Made by a program: the position numbers and the translations under genes. A DNA stretch of 64,000 bases from Flavobacterium sp. HBTb2-11-1 (GTDB lineage: Bacteria > Bacteroidota > Bacteroidia > Flavobacteriales > Flavobacteriaceae): contig NZ_WUMO01000001.1 in the NCBI RefSeq assembly GCF_009826975.1, positions 62,001 to 126,000 on the forward strand, in the 5' to 3' direction. The notes below the pieces were generated by a model. That model saw nothing but the letters and a program-made list of their open reading frames with translations, searched no databases and was not told the DNA's origin. Shown one piece after another: positions 1-8,317 of this stretch. Within the stretch, counting starts at the first letter, position 1. Every line of letters begins with the position of its first letter.

Positions 1-1207
1 TGTATGGGCGCAAGATTCGCAGCAAGAAAAACTGGAACAGCGTAAAGCCCAAATTCAGCAGGAAATAAGAGATAACGAAAAGATGTTGCAATCTGTTCGA
101 AAAAAAGAGAAATCTGCTGTGAATGAATATTTAATTCAGGCAAACAAAATTAAGCTAAAAGAGAAGTTAATTAATACTACGGCAAAACAGGAAAGGCTGA
201 TTAGCAACGACATGTACATTAATCAGGTTCAGGTAAATAAACTTAAAAAAGAACTAAAAGTTCTAAAAGAAGATTATGCTGAGATGATTTTGAAATCCTA
301 CAAAAGCCGTTCTGAACAGAGTCGTGCCATGTTCATTTTATCTTCTGAAAGTTTTTTGCAAGCTTATAAAAGAGCACAGTATTTAAAACAATATACTGCT
401 TTCAGAAAAAATCAAGGTCTTGAAATTCAGTCAAAAACAGCTCAATTAGTTGAATTTAATGCTAAGCTGGACGGGCAAAGAAAAATAAAAAAGAAGATAA
501 TTGCCGAAAATCAGAAAGAGAAAGTTACTCTTGAGGCAGAGAAAAAAGAACAGCAGAAATTGGTTAATTCGCTTAAAAAAGATAAAAACAAAATTGCTGC
601 CGATATTAGATCAAAACAAAGTGAAGCAAAAAGAATTGATAAACAAATTGATCGTTTAATTCGCGAAGCCATTGCGGAAGCCAATAGAAAAGCAGCTGCA
701 GAAAGAGCAAAAGCAAATCCAGGTTCTAGCGAAGCAAAAGCACCAGTTTCTTCTTCTAAAATTGCATTGACACCAGAAGATAAAATTCTAGCTGCTGACT
801 TTAAAGCAAATAGAGGAAGACTGCCTTGGCCAGTAGAGAAAGGATTTATTTCTCTTGGTTACGGAGATCAGCCACATCCACTTCACCCTTCAATTACAGT
901 TCACAATTCTGGAGTTGAGATTACTACCGAAAATGGCGCAAGCGCTAGAGCAGTATTTGCTGGAGAAGTTTCTAAAGTTATTGTATTATCGCCTGTAAAT
1001 AAAGCAGTTGTGATTCAGCATGGAGACTATTTTACCGTATATCAAAATTTAAGTTCGGTTTCGGTAAGTCAGGGAGATAAAGTGACAACTAAACAAACTA
1101 TCGGAAGAGTGAGAACAAGTGGAGATACAGGAAAAACAATTATTAAATTCCTGATTCTACAAAACACATCAAACAATAATCCGGAAGGATGGCTGCAAAG
1201 CAGATAA
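1..1207 (+). CDS. EnvC-like murein hydrolase activator, 5' end outside window
   Basis: The reading frame is open from base 2, so the start lies upstream of the window; the first visible residues (VWAQD) look like a signal-peptide cleavage region, so little is missing. About 200 residues of charged coiled coil are followed by an Ala/Ser-rich linker and a C-terminal LytM/M23 fold. The LytM zinc site is degenerate: the first motif reads HNSGVEI (Glu for Asp) and the place of the usual HLH motif reads IIKFLIL, with no histidine. This is the arrangement of EnvC, a periplasmic protein that activates amidases during septum splitting rather than cutting peptidoglycan itself. A strong terminator follows. 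Confident about family; the role in division is inferred from the family. Confidence 0.85.
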   Translation, partial: VWAQDSQQEKLEQRKAQIQQEIRDNEKMLQSVRKKEKSAVNEYLIQANKIKLKEKLINTTAKQERLISNDMYINQVQVNKLKKELKVLKEDYAEMILKSYKSRSEQSRAMFILSSESFLQAYKRAQYLKQYTAFRKNQGLEIQSKTAQLVEFNAKLDGQRKIKKKIIAENQKEKVTLEAEKKEQQKLVNSLKKDKNKIAADIRSKQSEAKRIDKQIDRLIREAIAEANRKAAAERAKANPGSSEAKAPVSSSKIALTPEDKILAADFKANRGRLPWPVEKGFISLGYGDQPHPLHPSITVHNSGVEITTENGASARAVFAGEVSKVIVLSPVNKAVVIQHGDYFTVYQNLSSVSVSQGDKVTTKQTIGRVRTSGDTGKTIIKFLILQNTSNNNPEGWLQSR

Positions 1208-1213
1208 AAAATT

Positions 1214-1239
1214 AAGGGAGCTTTTGGCTCCCTTTTTTT
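1214..1239 (+). terminator. Rho-independent terminator after the EnvC-like gene
   Basis: An 8-bp perfect stem (AAGGGAGC / GCTCCCTT) with a 5-base loop is followed by a T run. The T run overlaps the stop codon of the convergent CBS gene, so the two transcription units meet here. Confidence 0.85.
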
Positions 1240-1657
1240 AATCGTATTGTTCCAAGAAGTATCTCACAACATCTGTAGTCGTTACAATACCTTTAAGTTC
1301 GCTATTATCAACAACAGGAAGCGCATGGAAATCTTCCTTTACAAAAATTTCGGCTAAATCTCTTATTATAGTGTCAGACGAAACTGTTTTTGGTTTCGAA
1401 GTCATTACTTGAGGAACAGTCAGCATTTCTAGTATAGCTTCATCGGCATTGTCTTGACCTTCAAATAAAGCTCCAAATGTTAATCGGTTAATATCCGTTC
1501 GGCTGATGATTCCAATTACTTCTTTGCCTCTTACAATGGGAATATGATGAATCGTATTTGTTTTTAATTTTTCGACTACTGTTTTAAGATCATCTTTTTC
1601 GTTTGCAGTCACAACAGTTTTTGTCATAATGTGACTAATTGGTTCTCTTTTTTTCAT
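1238..1657 (-). CDS. Two-CBS-domain protein
   Basis: The 139-residue protein consists of two CBS repeats and nothing else: one around residues 8-60 (HIMTKTVVTANEKD ... HHIPIVRGKEVIGIISRTDI) and one around 78-137 (VMTSKPKTVSSDTIIRDLAE ... HALPVVDNSELKGIVTTTDV). Such pairs bind adenine nucleotides and act as regulatory modules, but a stand-alone protein gives no clue to its partner. It is a single-gene unit converging on the EnvC-like gene and divergent from rbfA. Family is certain; function is unknown. Confidence 0.85.
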   Translation of the reverse strand: MKKREPISHIMTKTVVTANEKDDLKTVVEKLKTNTIHHIPIVRGKEVIGIISRTDINRLTFGALFEGQDNADEAILEMLTVPQVMTSKPKTVSSDTIIRDLAEIFVKEDFHALPVVDNSELKGIVTTTDVVRYFLEQYD

Positions 1658-1769
1658 GATAGATTAGTTTTATATTTATATCAAATATGTAGAATAATTC
1701 CCTCAAACGCTATGACCTTTATCAGCTTTTAAAAGAATTAAAAGAACATGTAATACGACTAAATTTTAG

Positions 1770-1777
1770 TATTTTTG
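1770..1777 (+). promoter_or_regulatory. Bacteroidota -7 box for rbfA, start codon at the expected transcript start
   Basis: TATTTTTG matches the TAnnTTTG -7 consensus and lies only 4 bases before the ATG of rbfA (TTTGCAGTATG), so the transcript would begin at or next to the start codon. No ribosome-binding site fits in between. The same TTTGCAGTATG string occurs before the AraC-type gene at 45362. Confidence 0.5.
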
Positions 1778-1781
1778 CAGT

Positions 1782-2174
1782 ATGGAAACAAATAGACAGA
1801 AAAAAATAGGCGGTGTTCTTCAGAAAGATCTGGTTGACATTTTGCAAGGTGAAGTGAGAAAAAACGGAATTACAAACTTGGTAATTTCAGTATCCAAAGT
1901 AAGTGTAACTACAGATTTATCTATAGCGACAGTATATTTAAGCATTTTTCCGCAAGAAAAAGCCAAAGAAACTTTAGAAGCCATAAAAACAAATTCAAAT
2001 TTAATCAAACATGATTTGGCACAGCGTGTACGTTTGCAATTGCGCCGTGTTCCGAATTTGGTGTTCTTTATAGATGATTCTCTAGATTATATAGAGAAAA
2101 TTGACAATGCACTTGCCGGAAAAGAAAACCCAATAGAAAACCGTGATCTTTTAGAAAAAAGAAGAAAGTCATAA
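1782..2174 (+). CDS. rbfA: Ribosome-binding factor A
   Basis: The 130-residue protein has the single KH-like fold of RbfA, with the typical stretch from about residue 28 (NGITNLVISVSKVSVTTDLS) leading into the strand ATVYLSIFP, and the conserved LRRVPNLVFFIDDSLDY segment near residue 85. RbfA binds the 30S subunit and helps 16S rRNA 5'-end maturation, especially in the cold. Length is normal for the family. It is separated by one base from the downstream permease, with which it probably forms an operon. Confidence 0.93.
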   Translation: METNRQKKIGGVLQKDLVDILQGEVRKNGITNLVISVSKVSVTTDLSIATVYLSIFPQEKAKETLEAIKTNSNLIKHDLAQRVRLQLRRVPNLVFFIDDSLDYIEKIDNALAGKENPIENRDLLEKRRKS

Positions 2175-2175
2175 T

Positions 2176-3375
2176 TTGAATTTCCCTTTATACATAGCCA
2201 AACGTTATATTTTTAGCAGCAGTAAAAACAATGCTATCAATATCATCAACCGTATTGCCAGCATGGGAATCATTGTTGGTACAATGGCTTTGTTTGTTGT
2301 TTTATCTGTTTTCAGCGGATTAAAAGTTTTCAGTCTTTCGTTTACAAACGAAATTGATCCTGATTTGAAATTGACAAGTACTTACGGAAAATCATTTTCA
2401 ATTACTCCCGATCAGGAAAATCAAATCAAAAAAGTAGAGGGTATTGCTTCTTACACCAAAATCATAGAAGACCGTGTTTTGTTTCTATTCAAAGACAAAC
2501 AGCAAGTTACGTATTTAAAGGGCGTTGACAGTTTATATCCAGTTGTAAATGATATCAAGAAAAAACTTTTTAATGGTCAATGGCTAAAACCGGATAGTTT
2601 TCAGGTTGTAATTGGATATGGTTTGGCTCAAAATTTCTCCATGGGAATTTTAGATTTTGAAAATCCACTTCAAATTTTTGCTCCAAAGCCAGGAAAAGGA
2701 GGGATAGAAAATCCAGAAGAAGCATTCAATAAAACCGATGTTCTGCCAGTTGGGATTTACTCCATCAGCGAAGATTTAGATTCGAAATATGTATTTGCAG
2801 ATTTAGGTTTAGTGCAAGAATTGCTAATGTACAAGCACAATCAAATCTCGGGATTAGAATTTAAATTAAAAGAAAATGCAGATGAAAGCGCTGTAAAATC
2901 AAAACTTAGTTCTATTTTTAAAAATAAGATCACTTTAAAAAATAGAGCACAGTTAAACGAGTCTTTGTATAAAATGCTCAATACCGAAAACATCGCGGTT
3001 TATCTGATTTTTACTCTCGTTATCATTGTAGCACTTTTTAATTTGATTGGTGCATTGATTATGATGATTTTAGAAAAGAAAGGAAATCTTAAAACCCTTT
3101 TCAATTTGGGCTCTGACATTGGCGATCTACGCAAAATATTTTTGCTTCAAGGTACTTTATTAAGTGTTTTTGGTGGCTTGATCGGACTTGTTTTAGGTAT
3201 TATTCTCGTGATATTACAGCAGAAATTTGAACTTATCATGATTACGCCAACCTTGGCCTATCCAGTTGTTTTTACAGTTGAAAATGTTATCATCGTAATG
3301 ACGACAATTATCTCTTTAGGGTTTATTGCTTCGCTAATTGCAAGCAGCCGAGTAAGTAAAAAATTACTAGATTAA
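2176..3375 (+). CDS. FtsX/LolE-family ABC transporter permease
   Basis: The 399-residue membrane protein has one N-terminal membrane segment (about residues 22-45), a large periplasmic MacB_PCD-like domain (about 50-265) and three C-terminal segments (about 272-300, 320-345 and 365-388), the plan of LolC/LolE and FtsX-type permeases. Such proteins work with a LolD-like ATPase in lipoprotein release or envelope transport; no ATPase is beside it, so the partner is elsewhere. The start is a TTG codon one base after the rbfA stop; the N-terminus MNFPLYIAKRYIF is typical of the family, which supports that start. Confidence 0.85.
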   Translation: MNFPLYIAKRYIFSSSKNNAINIINRIASMGIIVGTMALFVVLSVFSGLKVFSLSFTNEIDPDLKLTSTYGKSFSITPDQENQIKKVEGIASYTKIIEDRVLFLFKDKQQVTYLKGVDSLYPVVNDIKKKLFNGQWLKPDSFQVVIGYGLAQNFSMGILDFENPLQIFAPKPGKGGIENPEEAFNKTDVLPVGIYSISEDLDSKYVFADLGLVQELLMYKHNQISGLEFKLKENADESAVKSKLSSIFKNKITLKNRAQLNESLYKMLNTENIAVYLIFTLVIIVALFNLIGALIMMILEKKGNLKTLFNLGSDIGDLRKIFLLQGTLLSVFGGLIGLVLGIILVILQQKFELIMITPTLAYPVVFTVENVIIVMTTIISLGFIASLIASSRVSKKLLD

Positions 3376-3547
3376 TTTCTCCTTTAAAAATATTACTTAT
3401 ATTTACCGCCTTGAAAATCTACAGCATATGATTGTTTCTGCCTAATCCTATTTTATTTTTTAGAATAATTAGGATACTTACGTTTTACTTTTTTAGTTCA
3501 GATTAAAGATACATCTGGACCAATTTTATCATTTATCCTAAAATATC

Positions 3548-4975
3548 ATGACAGAAACATCTATAAAGGAAAGTTTTATTTCCAAAATTTTTACCACAAT
3601 TAAACAGGCTTTAAAAGGCGATGAATCTTTTGACTATACTTCTGGGAGTATTAAAAAAGCAGTAATTCTATTGGCCATTCCGATGGTTTTAGAAATGATG
3701 ATGGAGTCGGTTTTTGCTCTTGTCGACCTGTATTTCGTCGGACATTTGGAACATAGTAGTTTTGCTATTCAGACTGTCGGTTTGACCGAATCGGTATTGA
3801 CTGTAATTTATTCGCTTGCCATCGGAATGAGCATGGCAGCAACAGCAGTCGTAGCAAGACGTATTGGAGAAAAAGATCCCGTCGCTGCTGCAAAAGCAGG
3901 AATGCAAGCCATAATTATCGCCTTTGCAGTGAATAGCTTATTGAGCATTTTCGGAATTATTTATGCCAAAGACATTTTAATTTTAATGGGTTCTTCAATA
4001 GAATCGGCAGAACATGGTTTCCGATTTACACAAATTATGATTGGTTCGAGTTTATGCATTATGCTTTTGTTTTTAATAAACGGAATATTCCGCGGAGCAG
4101 GAAATGCTGCAATAGCTATGAAAAGTCTCTGGATTGCCAATATTTGCAATATCATTTTATGTCCGATTTTAATTAATGGTCTTGGGCCAATTCCAGCTTT
4201 CGGATTAATCGGCGCTGCTTTGGCAACTACATTCGGAAGAAGTATAGGGGTTGTATATCAAGTGTATCATTTGTTTTTTGGAAATGGAGTTCTAAAAATC
4301 AAGATTCCATATTTCGTTCCAGATTTTACACAAATAAAAGCCTTAGTAAAAATTGCCGCTCCAGGAATTTTACAATTTGTAATTGCCTCTTGCAGCTGGA
4401 TTTTCTTAGCACAATTAGTTGCAACAACAGGAGGCGATCATGGTTCGGCAGGATATCAGACTGCATTGAGAATTATGATGTTTTTTATTCTTCCAGCTTG
4501 GGGATTGAGTAATGCTGCAGCAACTTTGGTCGGACAAAACTTAGGCGCTAAACAAATTGAACGTGCAGAAAAATCGGTTTATACAACGGCAAGATATAAT
4601 GTGATTTTCATGGCTACAATTATGATTATTACTTTGGGGCTTGGACAATATATTATTTCATTTTTTACGAATGACGAACATGTCAAAACCGTTGCGATTG
4701 AGGCCTTGCAAATCATGAGTGTAGGATTTATTTTCTACGGAATCGGAATGGTTCTCATTAACACTTTCAATGGAGCAGGAGATACCTGGACACCAACAGG
4801 AATTAATTTCTTCGGTTTTTGGCTGTTCCAGATTCCGTTAGCTTTTGTGCTTGCAAAGCATTTTAATATGGGGCCAACAGGAGTTTTTATTGCCATTCCG
4901 GTTGCTGAAACCGCTATAACTTTAGCTGGAATCTTTTTCTATAAAAGAGGAAAGTGGAAACGAGTTCAAGTTTAA
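3548..4975 (+). CDS. MATE-family multidrug/sodium exporter
   Basis: The 475-residue protein has about twelve membrane segments in two MatE halves that begin near residues 35 (KKAVILLAIPMVLEMMMES) and 270 (LVKIAAPGILQFVIASCSW). MATE proteins expel cationic drugs or metabolites in exchange for Na+ or H+. Length is normal. It stands alone between a 172-base gap, which holds an imperfect CCTAAT/ATTAGG inverted repeat but no clear promoter box, and a strong bidirectional terminator. The substrate cannot be read from the sequence. Confidence 0.9.
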   Translation: MTETSIKESFISKIFTTIKQALKGDESFDYTSGSIKKAVILLAIPMVLEMMMESVFALVDLYFVGHLEHSSFAIQTVGLTESVLTVIYSLAIGMSMAATAVVARRIGEKDPVAAAKAGMQAIIIAFAVNSLLSIFGIIYAKDILILMGSSIESAEHGFRFTQIMIGSSLCIMLLFLINGIFRGAGNAAIAMKSLWIANICNIILCPILINGLGPIPAFGLIGAALATTFGRSIGVVYQVYHLFFGNGVLKIKIPYFVPDFTQIKALVKIAAPGILQFVIASCSWIFLAQLVATTGGDHGSAGYQTALRIMMFFILPAWGLSNAAATLVGQNLGAKQIERAEKSVYTTARYNVIFMATIMIITLGLGQYIISFFTNDEHVKTVAIEALQIMSVGFIFYGIGMVLINTFNGAGDTWTPTGINFFGFWLFQIPLAFVLAKHFNMGPTGVFIAIPVAETAITLAGIFFYKRGKWKRVQV

Positions 4976-4981
4976 GATAAA

Positions 4982-5011
4982 AAAAAGACCTTCAAATTTG
5001 AAGGTCTTTTT
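4982..5011. terminator. Bidirectional terminator between MATE and Dus genes
   Basis: A perfect palindrome, AAAAAGACCTTC / GAAGGTCTTTTT around AAATTT, carries A and T runs on both flanks. It serves the MATE gene on the plus strand and the convergent Dus gene on the minus strand. Confidence 0.88.
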
Positions 5012-5029
5012 GCTTATAAATCTCATATT

Positions 5030-6022
5030 TTAAACAAATTCATATCCTGCGTAAACCTGTTCGATTTCTTTCATAATGGCGAATAAATCTTCAGCTGCAT
5101 CAGTGGTAACTAGTTTTTGTTTGAATTCTTTAAACGAATGAATTCCTTTGAAATAATTGGTATAATGACGGCGCATTTCTACAATTCCTAAACGCTCGCC
5201 TTTCCAATCCATTGACCATTGCAAATGATTTCTGGCCGCTTCAACACGATCAATAACCGTTGGAGCAGGTAAGTGCTCACCAGTTTTGAAATAGTGTTTG
5301 ATTTCATTAAAAATCCACGGATAACCAATGGCAGCACGGCCAATCATGATACCGTCAATTCCGTATTCGTTTTTATAGTGTAATGCTTTTTCTGGACTGT
5401 CAATATCGCCATTTCCAAAAATTGGCATCGTAATTCTTGGGTTGTTTTTTACGCGTGCAATATGCGACCAGTCAGAATGGCCTTTGTACATTTGAGCACG
5501 AGTTCTGGCGTGAATCGTTAAAGCTTGCACACCAATATCTTGAAGTCTTTCAGCAACTTCATCAATATTGATTGAATTTTCGTCCCAGCCTAAACGGGTT
5601 TTTACCGTAACAGGCAAATCAGTTCCTTTGATAACCGCTTTTGTCAAACGAACCATCAAATCAACATCTTTTAAAACTCCTGCACCAGCACCTCTGCAAA
5701 CTACTTTTTTTACAGGACATCCAAAGTTGATATCTACTAAATCTGGTTTTACAGTAGAAACAATTTTAGAAGACATTTCCATTGCTTCTTCATCGCCACC
5801 AAAAATCTGAATTCCAACAGGACGTTCGTAATCAAAAATATCCAGCTTCATACGGCTTTTTATAGCGTCACGAATTAATCCTTCCGATGAAATAAATTCA
5901 GAATACATCATGTCAGCTCCATGCGTTTTGCATAATCTGCGAAACGGCGGATCGCTTACATCTTCCATCGGCGCCAGTAATAAAGGAAATTCAGGTAATT
6001 CTATGTTGCCAATCTTGACCAT
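5030..6022 (-). CDS. tRNA-dihydrouridine synthase, DusB-like
   Basis: This FMN-dependent enzyme reduces uridine to dihydrouridine in tRNA. From the chosen start it has 330 residues and the family order of motifs: LLLAPMEDVSDPPFRRL (about 14-30), GIQIFGGD (about 70-77), DINFGCP with the expected catalytic Cys102, LTIHARTRAQMYKGHSDW and PIFGNGDI. An upstream in-frame ATG at 6082 would add 20 non-homologous residues. The ATG at 6022 gives MVKIGNIELPEFPLLLAPM, the normal N-terminus, and lies just downstream of a -7 box. Which tRNA position it modifies cannot be told from the sequence. Confidence 0.9.
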   Translation of the reverse strand: MVKIGNIELPEFPLLLAPMEDVSDPPFRRLCKTHGADMMYSEFISSEGLIRDAIKSRMKLDIFDYERPVGIQIFGGDEEAMEMSSKIVSTVKPDLVDINFGCPVKKVVCRGAGAGVLKDVDLMVRLTKAVIKGTDLPVTVKTRLGWDENSINIDEVAERLQDIGVQALTIHARTRAQMYKGHSDWSHIARVKNNPRITMPIFGNGDIDSPEKALHYKNEYGIDGIMIGRAAIGYPWIFNEIKHYFKTGEHLPAPTVIDRVEAARNHLQWSMDWKGERLGIVEMRRHYTNYFKGIHSFKEFKQKLVTTDAAEDLFAIMKEIEQVYAGYEFV

Positions 6023-6037
6023 CTTCGTAATTTTTTG

Positions 6038-6045
6038 CAAAATTA
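6038..6045 (-). promoter_or_regulatory. Candidate -7 box of the Dus gene
   Basis: On the minus strand TAATTTTG matches TAnnTTTG, 15 bases before the chosen ATG at 6022. It supports that start over the upstream in-frame ATG at 6082, which would precede the promoter. A TTG lies 22 bases upstream, somewhat far for a -33 box. Confidence 0.45.
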
Positions 6046-6140
6046 CAACATTTAGTTCAATTTGTACCAAATTGAGGTTCAAAGGTTCAAAGTGACAAAA
6101 ATGTAAAGGTTTTTAAATAATGAATATAAATTATTGTAGT

Positions 6141-6959
6141 TTAGGATTTTATAAGTTTGCCATTTTTCCAAATTTCAACTTTCTGAACATTTCCATTTTC
6201 ATTATAGAAATATTGTTTTTTTATGGGAACATCATTTTTAAAGATTCCTTCATATTTTATATTTCCATTTTCATAATATTCTCTGTAAACACCTAATTTA
6301 TTTCCATTTACAGTACGCTTTTCAAGTTTTAAAAAACCGTTAGAATAGTATTCCTTATAAAATTCATCTTCTTTTTCATTGTCTTGCTCTATAATATTTT
6401 CACTTTTTAAATCCCCATTGTCATAAAATTTAAAAGTATGTATGTTTTTAGAATTTTCCGGTTTATGAAAATTATATTTATAATTTGAAGTTTCAACAAC
6501 AATTCCAATCTTATTAAATTCTTGAGAATAAAGTAATTTTCCTTCATTATAGAATTCAATTGTTTCCAGGTTCCCAGTATTGTCATAGGAGAAAGCATTC
6601 CCTTGTATAATACCGCAGTGAAAATTTGAAGTATAGCTTAAGATTCCATTTTCATAATAATTTTTCCATATACCATGTTTTGTTCCAATTCGAATATTAT
6701 CCAATTCGCTTCCAACTCCACATCCAGCAATATGTATGCTCTTACGGTTAGTCTTATATTCGCAATTTTTATATATACCCTCAGTTTTTAAAATTCCGGT
6801 ATCATAATATTCTTTGTAAATGCTATCAAGAGTATTTTCCTTTAAATAGCTTTCCATTTTTATTTTCCCATTTTCGTGATTAACAATATACTTTTGTTGC
6901 GAATATATTTTCACAAAAAAAAATAAAAGTATTGTTAGCATTAATTTTGAAAATTTCAT
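6141..6959 (-). CDS. Secreted MORN-like (YwqK-family) repeat protein
   Basis: The 272-residue protein starts with a signal peptide (about residues 1-20, ending near YSQQ) and then consists of tandem repeats of the type YYxNGxLKxEG, visible around residues 45, 105, 205 and 230 (for example EYYENGNIKYEGIFKND). This is the MORN-variant pattern annotated as YwqK family, although an antitoxin role is not supported here because no toxin gene is adjacent. It is a single gene 68 bases beyond the end of the pigment locus. Function unknown. Confidence 0.7.
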   Translation of the reverse strand: MKFSKLMLTILLFFFVKIYSQQKYIVNHENGKIKMESYLKENTLDSIYKEYYDTGILKTEGIYKNCEYKTNRKSIHIAGCGVGSELDNIRIGTKHGIWKNYYENGILSYTSNFHCGIIQGNAFSYDNTGNLETIEFYNEGKLLYSQEFNKIGIVVETSNYKYNFHKPENSKNIHTFKFYDNGDLKSENIIEQDNEKEDEFYKEYYSNGFLKLEKRTVNGNKLGVYREYYENGNIKYEGIFKNDVPIKKQYFYNENGNVQKVEIWKNGKLIKS

Positions 6960-7027
6960 TTTTTGAATGTTTCAATTACTTAAAAAGTGGAATATAATAT
7001 TGTATGCTAAAAAACTTTGCCCCTATG

Positions 7028-8317
7028 CTAAGATCGATAATCAAAAAATCGAATTGGTTTTCGGCTCATTGGGTTAAAAACGATAGGGTTTAGGATTTCT
7101 TTTGGAACAAATTCTATTTTCGGCGTTACTCTCAATTTGGCTCTAAAGTGGTCTTTTATCTCTTGTAAAAATTCTGGAGATTGATTTTTAACTGCAATTT
7201 TAATCAAGATTTCGTCTGTGCCTAAATCGTTGGTAGAGATTTCAATCAAATGATTTTCGATATTGTCAAAACTGCTCAAAACATCATTCATCGCTGGCGG
7301 ATACAAGGTTGTCCCTTTATATTTAATCATTTGTTTTTTGCGCCCAACAACTGGTCCGACGCGTAAAGTATTTCTGCCGCAAGCGCAAGGTTCGTCATGA
7401 AACTGTACAATATCTCCAGTTTTAAAACGAAGCAAAGGCATTGCCTCAATTCCTAAAGTGGTAAAAGTCAGTTCGCCGGTTTCACCGTTTTTAACAGGCA
7501 TATTATTTTCGTCTAGGACTTCAACGATGATTAATTCTGGATGATGATGTCCGCCTTTTCCGTGTTCACATTCTGTAAAAGCCGTGCTCATTTCTGTTGA
7601 AGCATAAGTCGAAAACAACTTAATATTCCATTTATCTGTAATTTTTTTGGATAAAATATTCATTGAAAAATCCTGTTCTCTCAAAGATTCCCCAATACAG
7701 ATGGCACCTTTTATGCTCGAATTATTATAATCGATTCCGTGAATTTCGGCGTATTCAATTAATTTCAAAAGAAAAGAAGGAACGGTAATCAAATAACTAG
7801 GATTATATTTTAAAATCGAATCCCATTGCATTTCTGGAATTCCAGCACCAACGCGAATTACTCCTACTTTCAATTTTCGAAGGCCTAGAAAATAAGCCAA
7901 ACCAGCCATAAATTTTCGGTCAATTGTGGTCATTAGTTGTACAATATCGCCTTCTGCAATTCCGGCACAGGCAAAGGAAATTGCTTCATTATAAGCCAAA
8001 CGATCCAAGTCAGAATCGGTTAGACCAAAAGTTACCGGATCTCCTAAAGTTCCAGATGTTGTAGCGTAATCGATGATTTTATGTTGCGGAACACACAAAA
8101 AATCATCGTTATATTGCTGTAAATCTTCTTTGGTGGTAATAGGTAAATGCTGTAAATCTTCCAGTGTTTTTACCTTTGAAATATCAATATTCTGTCCTGC
8201 AAAAAGCCTTTTGTAAAAAGGAGAATTCTCACTGATGTAAGCAAGAAGTTCGGCTAATTTTTTTTCTTGAAAAATTTTAATCTCTTCTAAAGAATCTTTT
8301 TCTATTGCTGGAATCAT
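7028..8317 (-). CDS. PaaK-type adenylate-forming acyl ligase of the pigment locus
   Basis: The 429-residue protein has the phenylacetate-CoA ligase layout: the phosphate loop TSGTLGDP at residues 87-94, YASTEM near 240, LLRFKTGDI near 298 and a C-terminal domain beginning GRKKQMIKYKGTTLYPP. It activates a carboxylic acid as acyl-AMP and passes it to CoA or a carrier protein. Its place as the last gene of the flexirubin cluster, which also encodes an ammonia-lyase, suggests that it activates 4-coumarate or a close relative as polyene starter; that substrate is inferred. It overlaps the upstream C45 gene by 4 bases, indicating translational coupling. Confidence 0.8.
   Translation of the reverse strand: MIPAIEKDSLEEIKIFQEKKLAELLAYISENSPFYKRLFAGQNIDISKVKTLEDLQHLPITTKEDLQQYNDDFLCVPQHKIIDYATTSGTLGDPVTFGLTDSDLDRLAYNEAISFACAGIAEGDIVQLMTTIDRKFMAGLAYFLGLRKLKVGVIRVGAGIPEMQWDSILKYNPSYLITVPSFLLKLIEYAEIHGIDYNNSSIKGAICIGESLREQDFSMNILSKKITDKWNIKLFSTYASTEMSTAFTECEHGKGGHHHPELIIVEVLDENNMPVKNGETGELTFTTLGIEAMPLLRFKTGDIVQFHDEPCACGRNTLRVGPVVGRKKQMIKYKGTTLYPPAMNDVLSSFDNIENHLIEISTNDLGTDEILIKIAVKNQSPEFLQEIKDHFRAKLRVTPKIEFVPKEILNPIVFNPMSRKPIRFFDYRS

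Noticed and set aside
6141..6959. YwqK-type protein considered as an antitoxin
   Set aside because: No toxin-sized gene is adjacent, and the protein has a signal peptide; the name reflects only repeat similarity.
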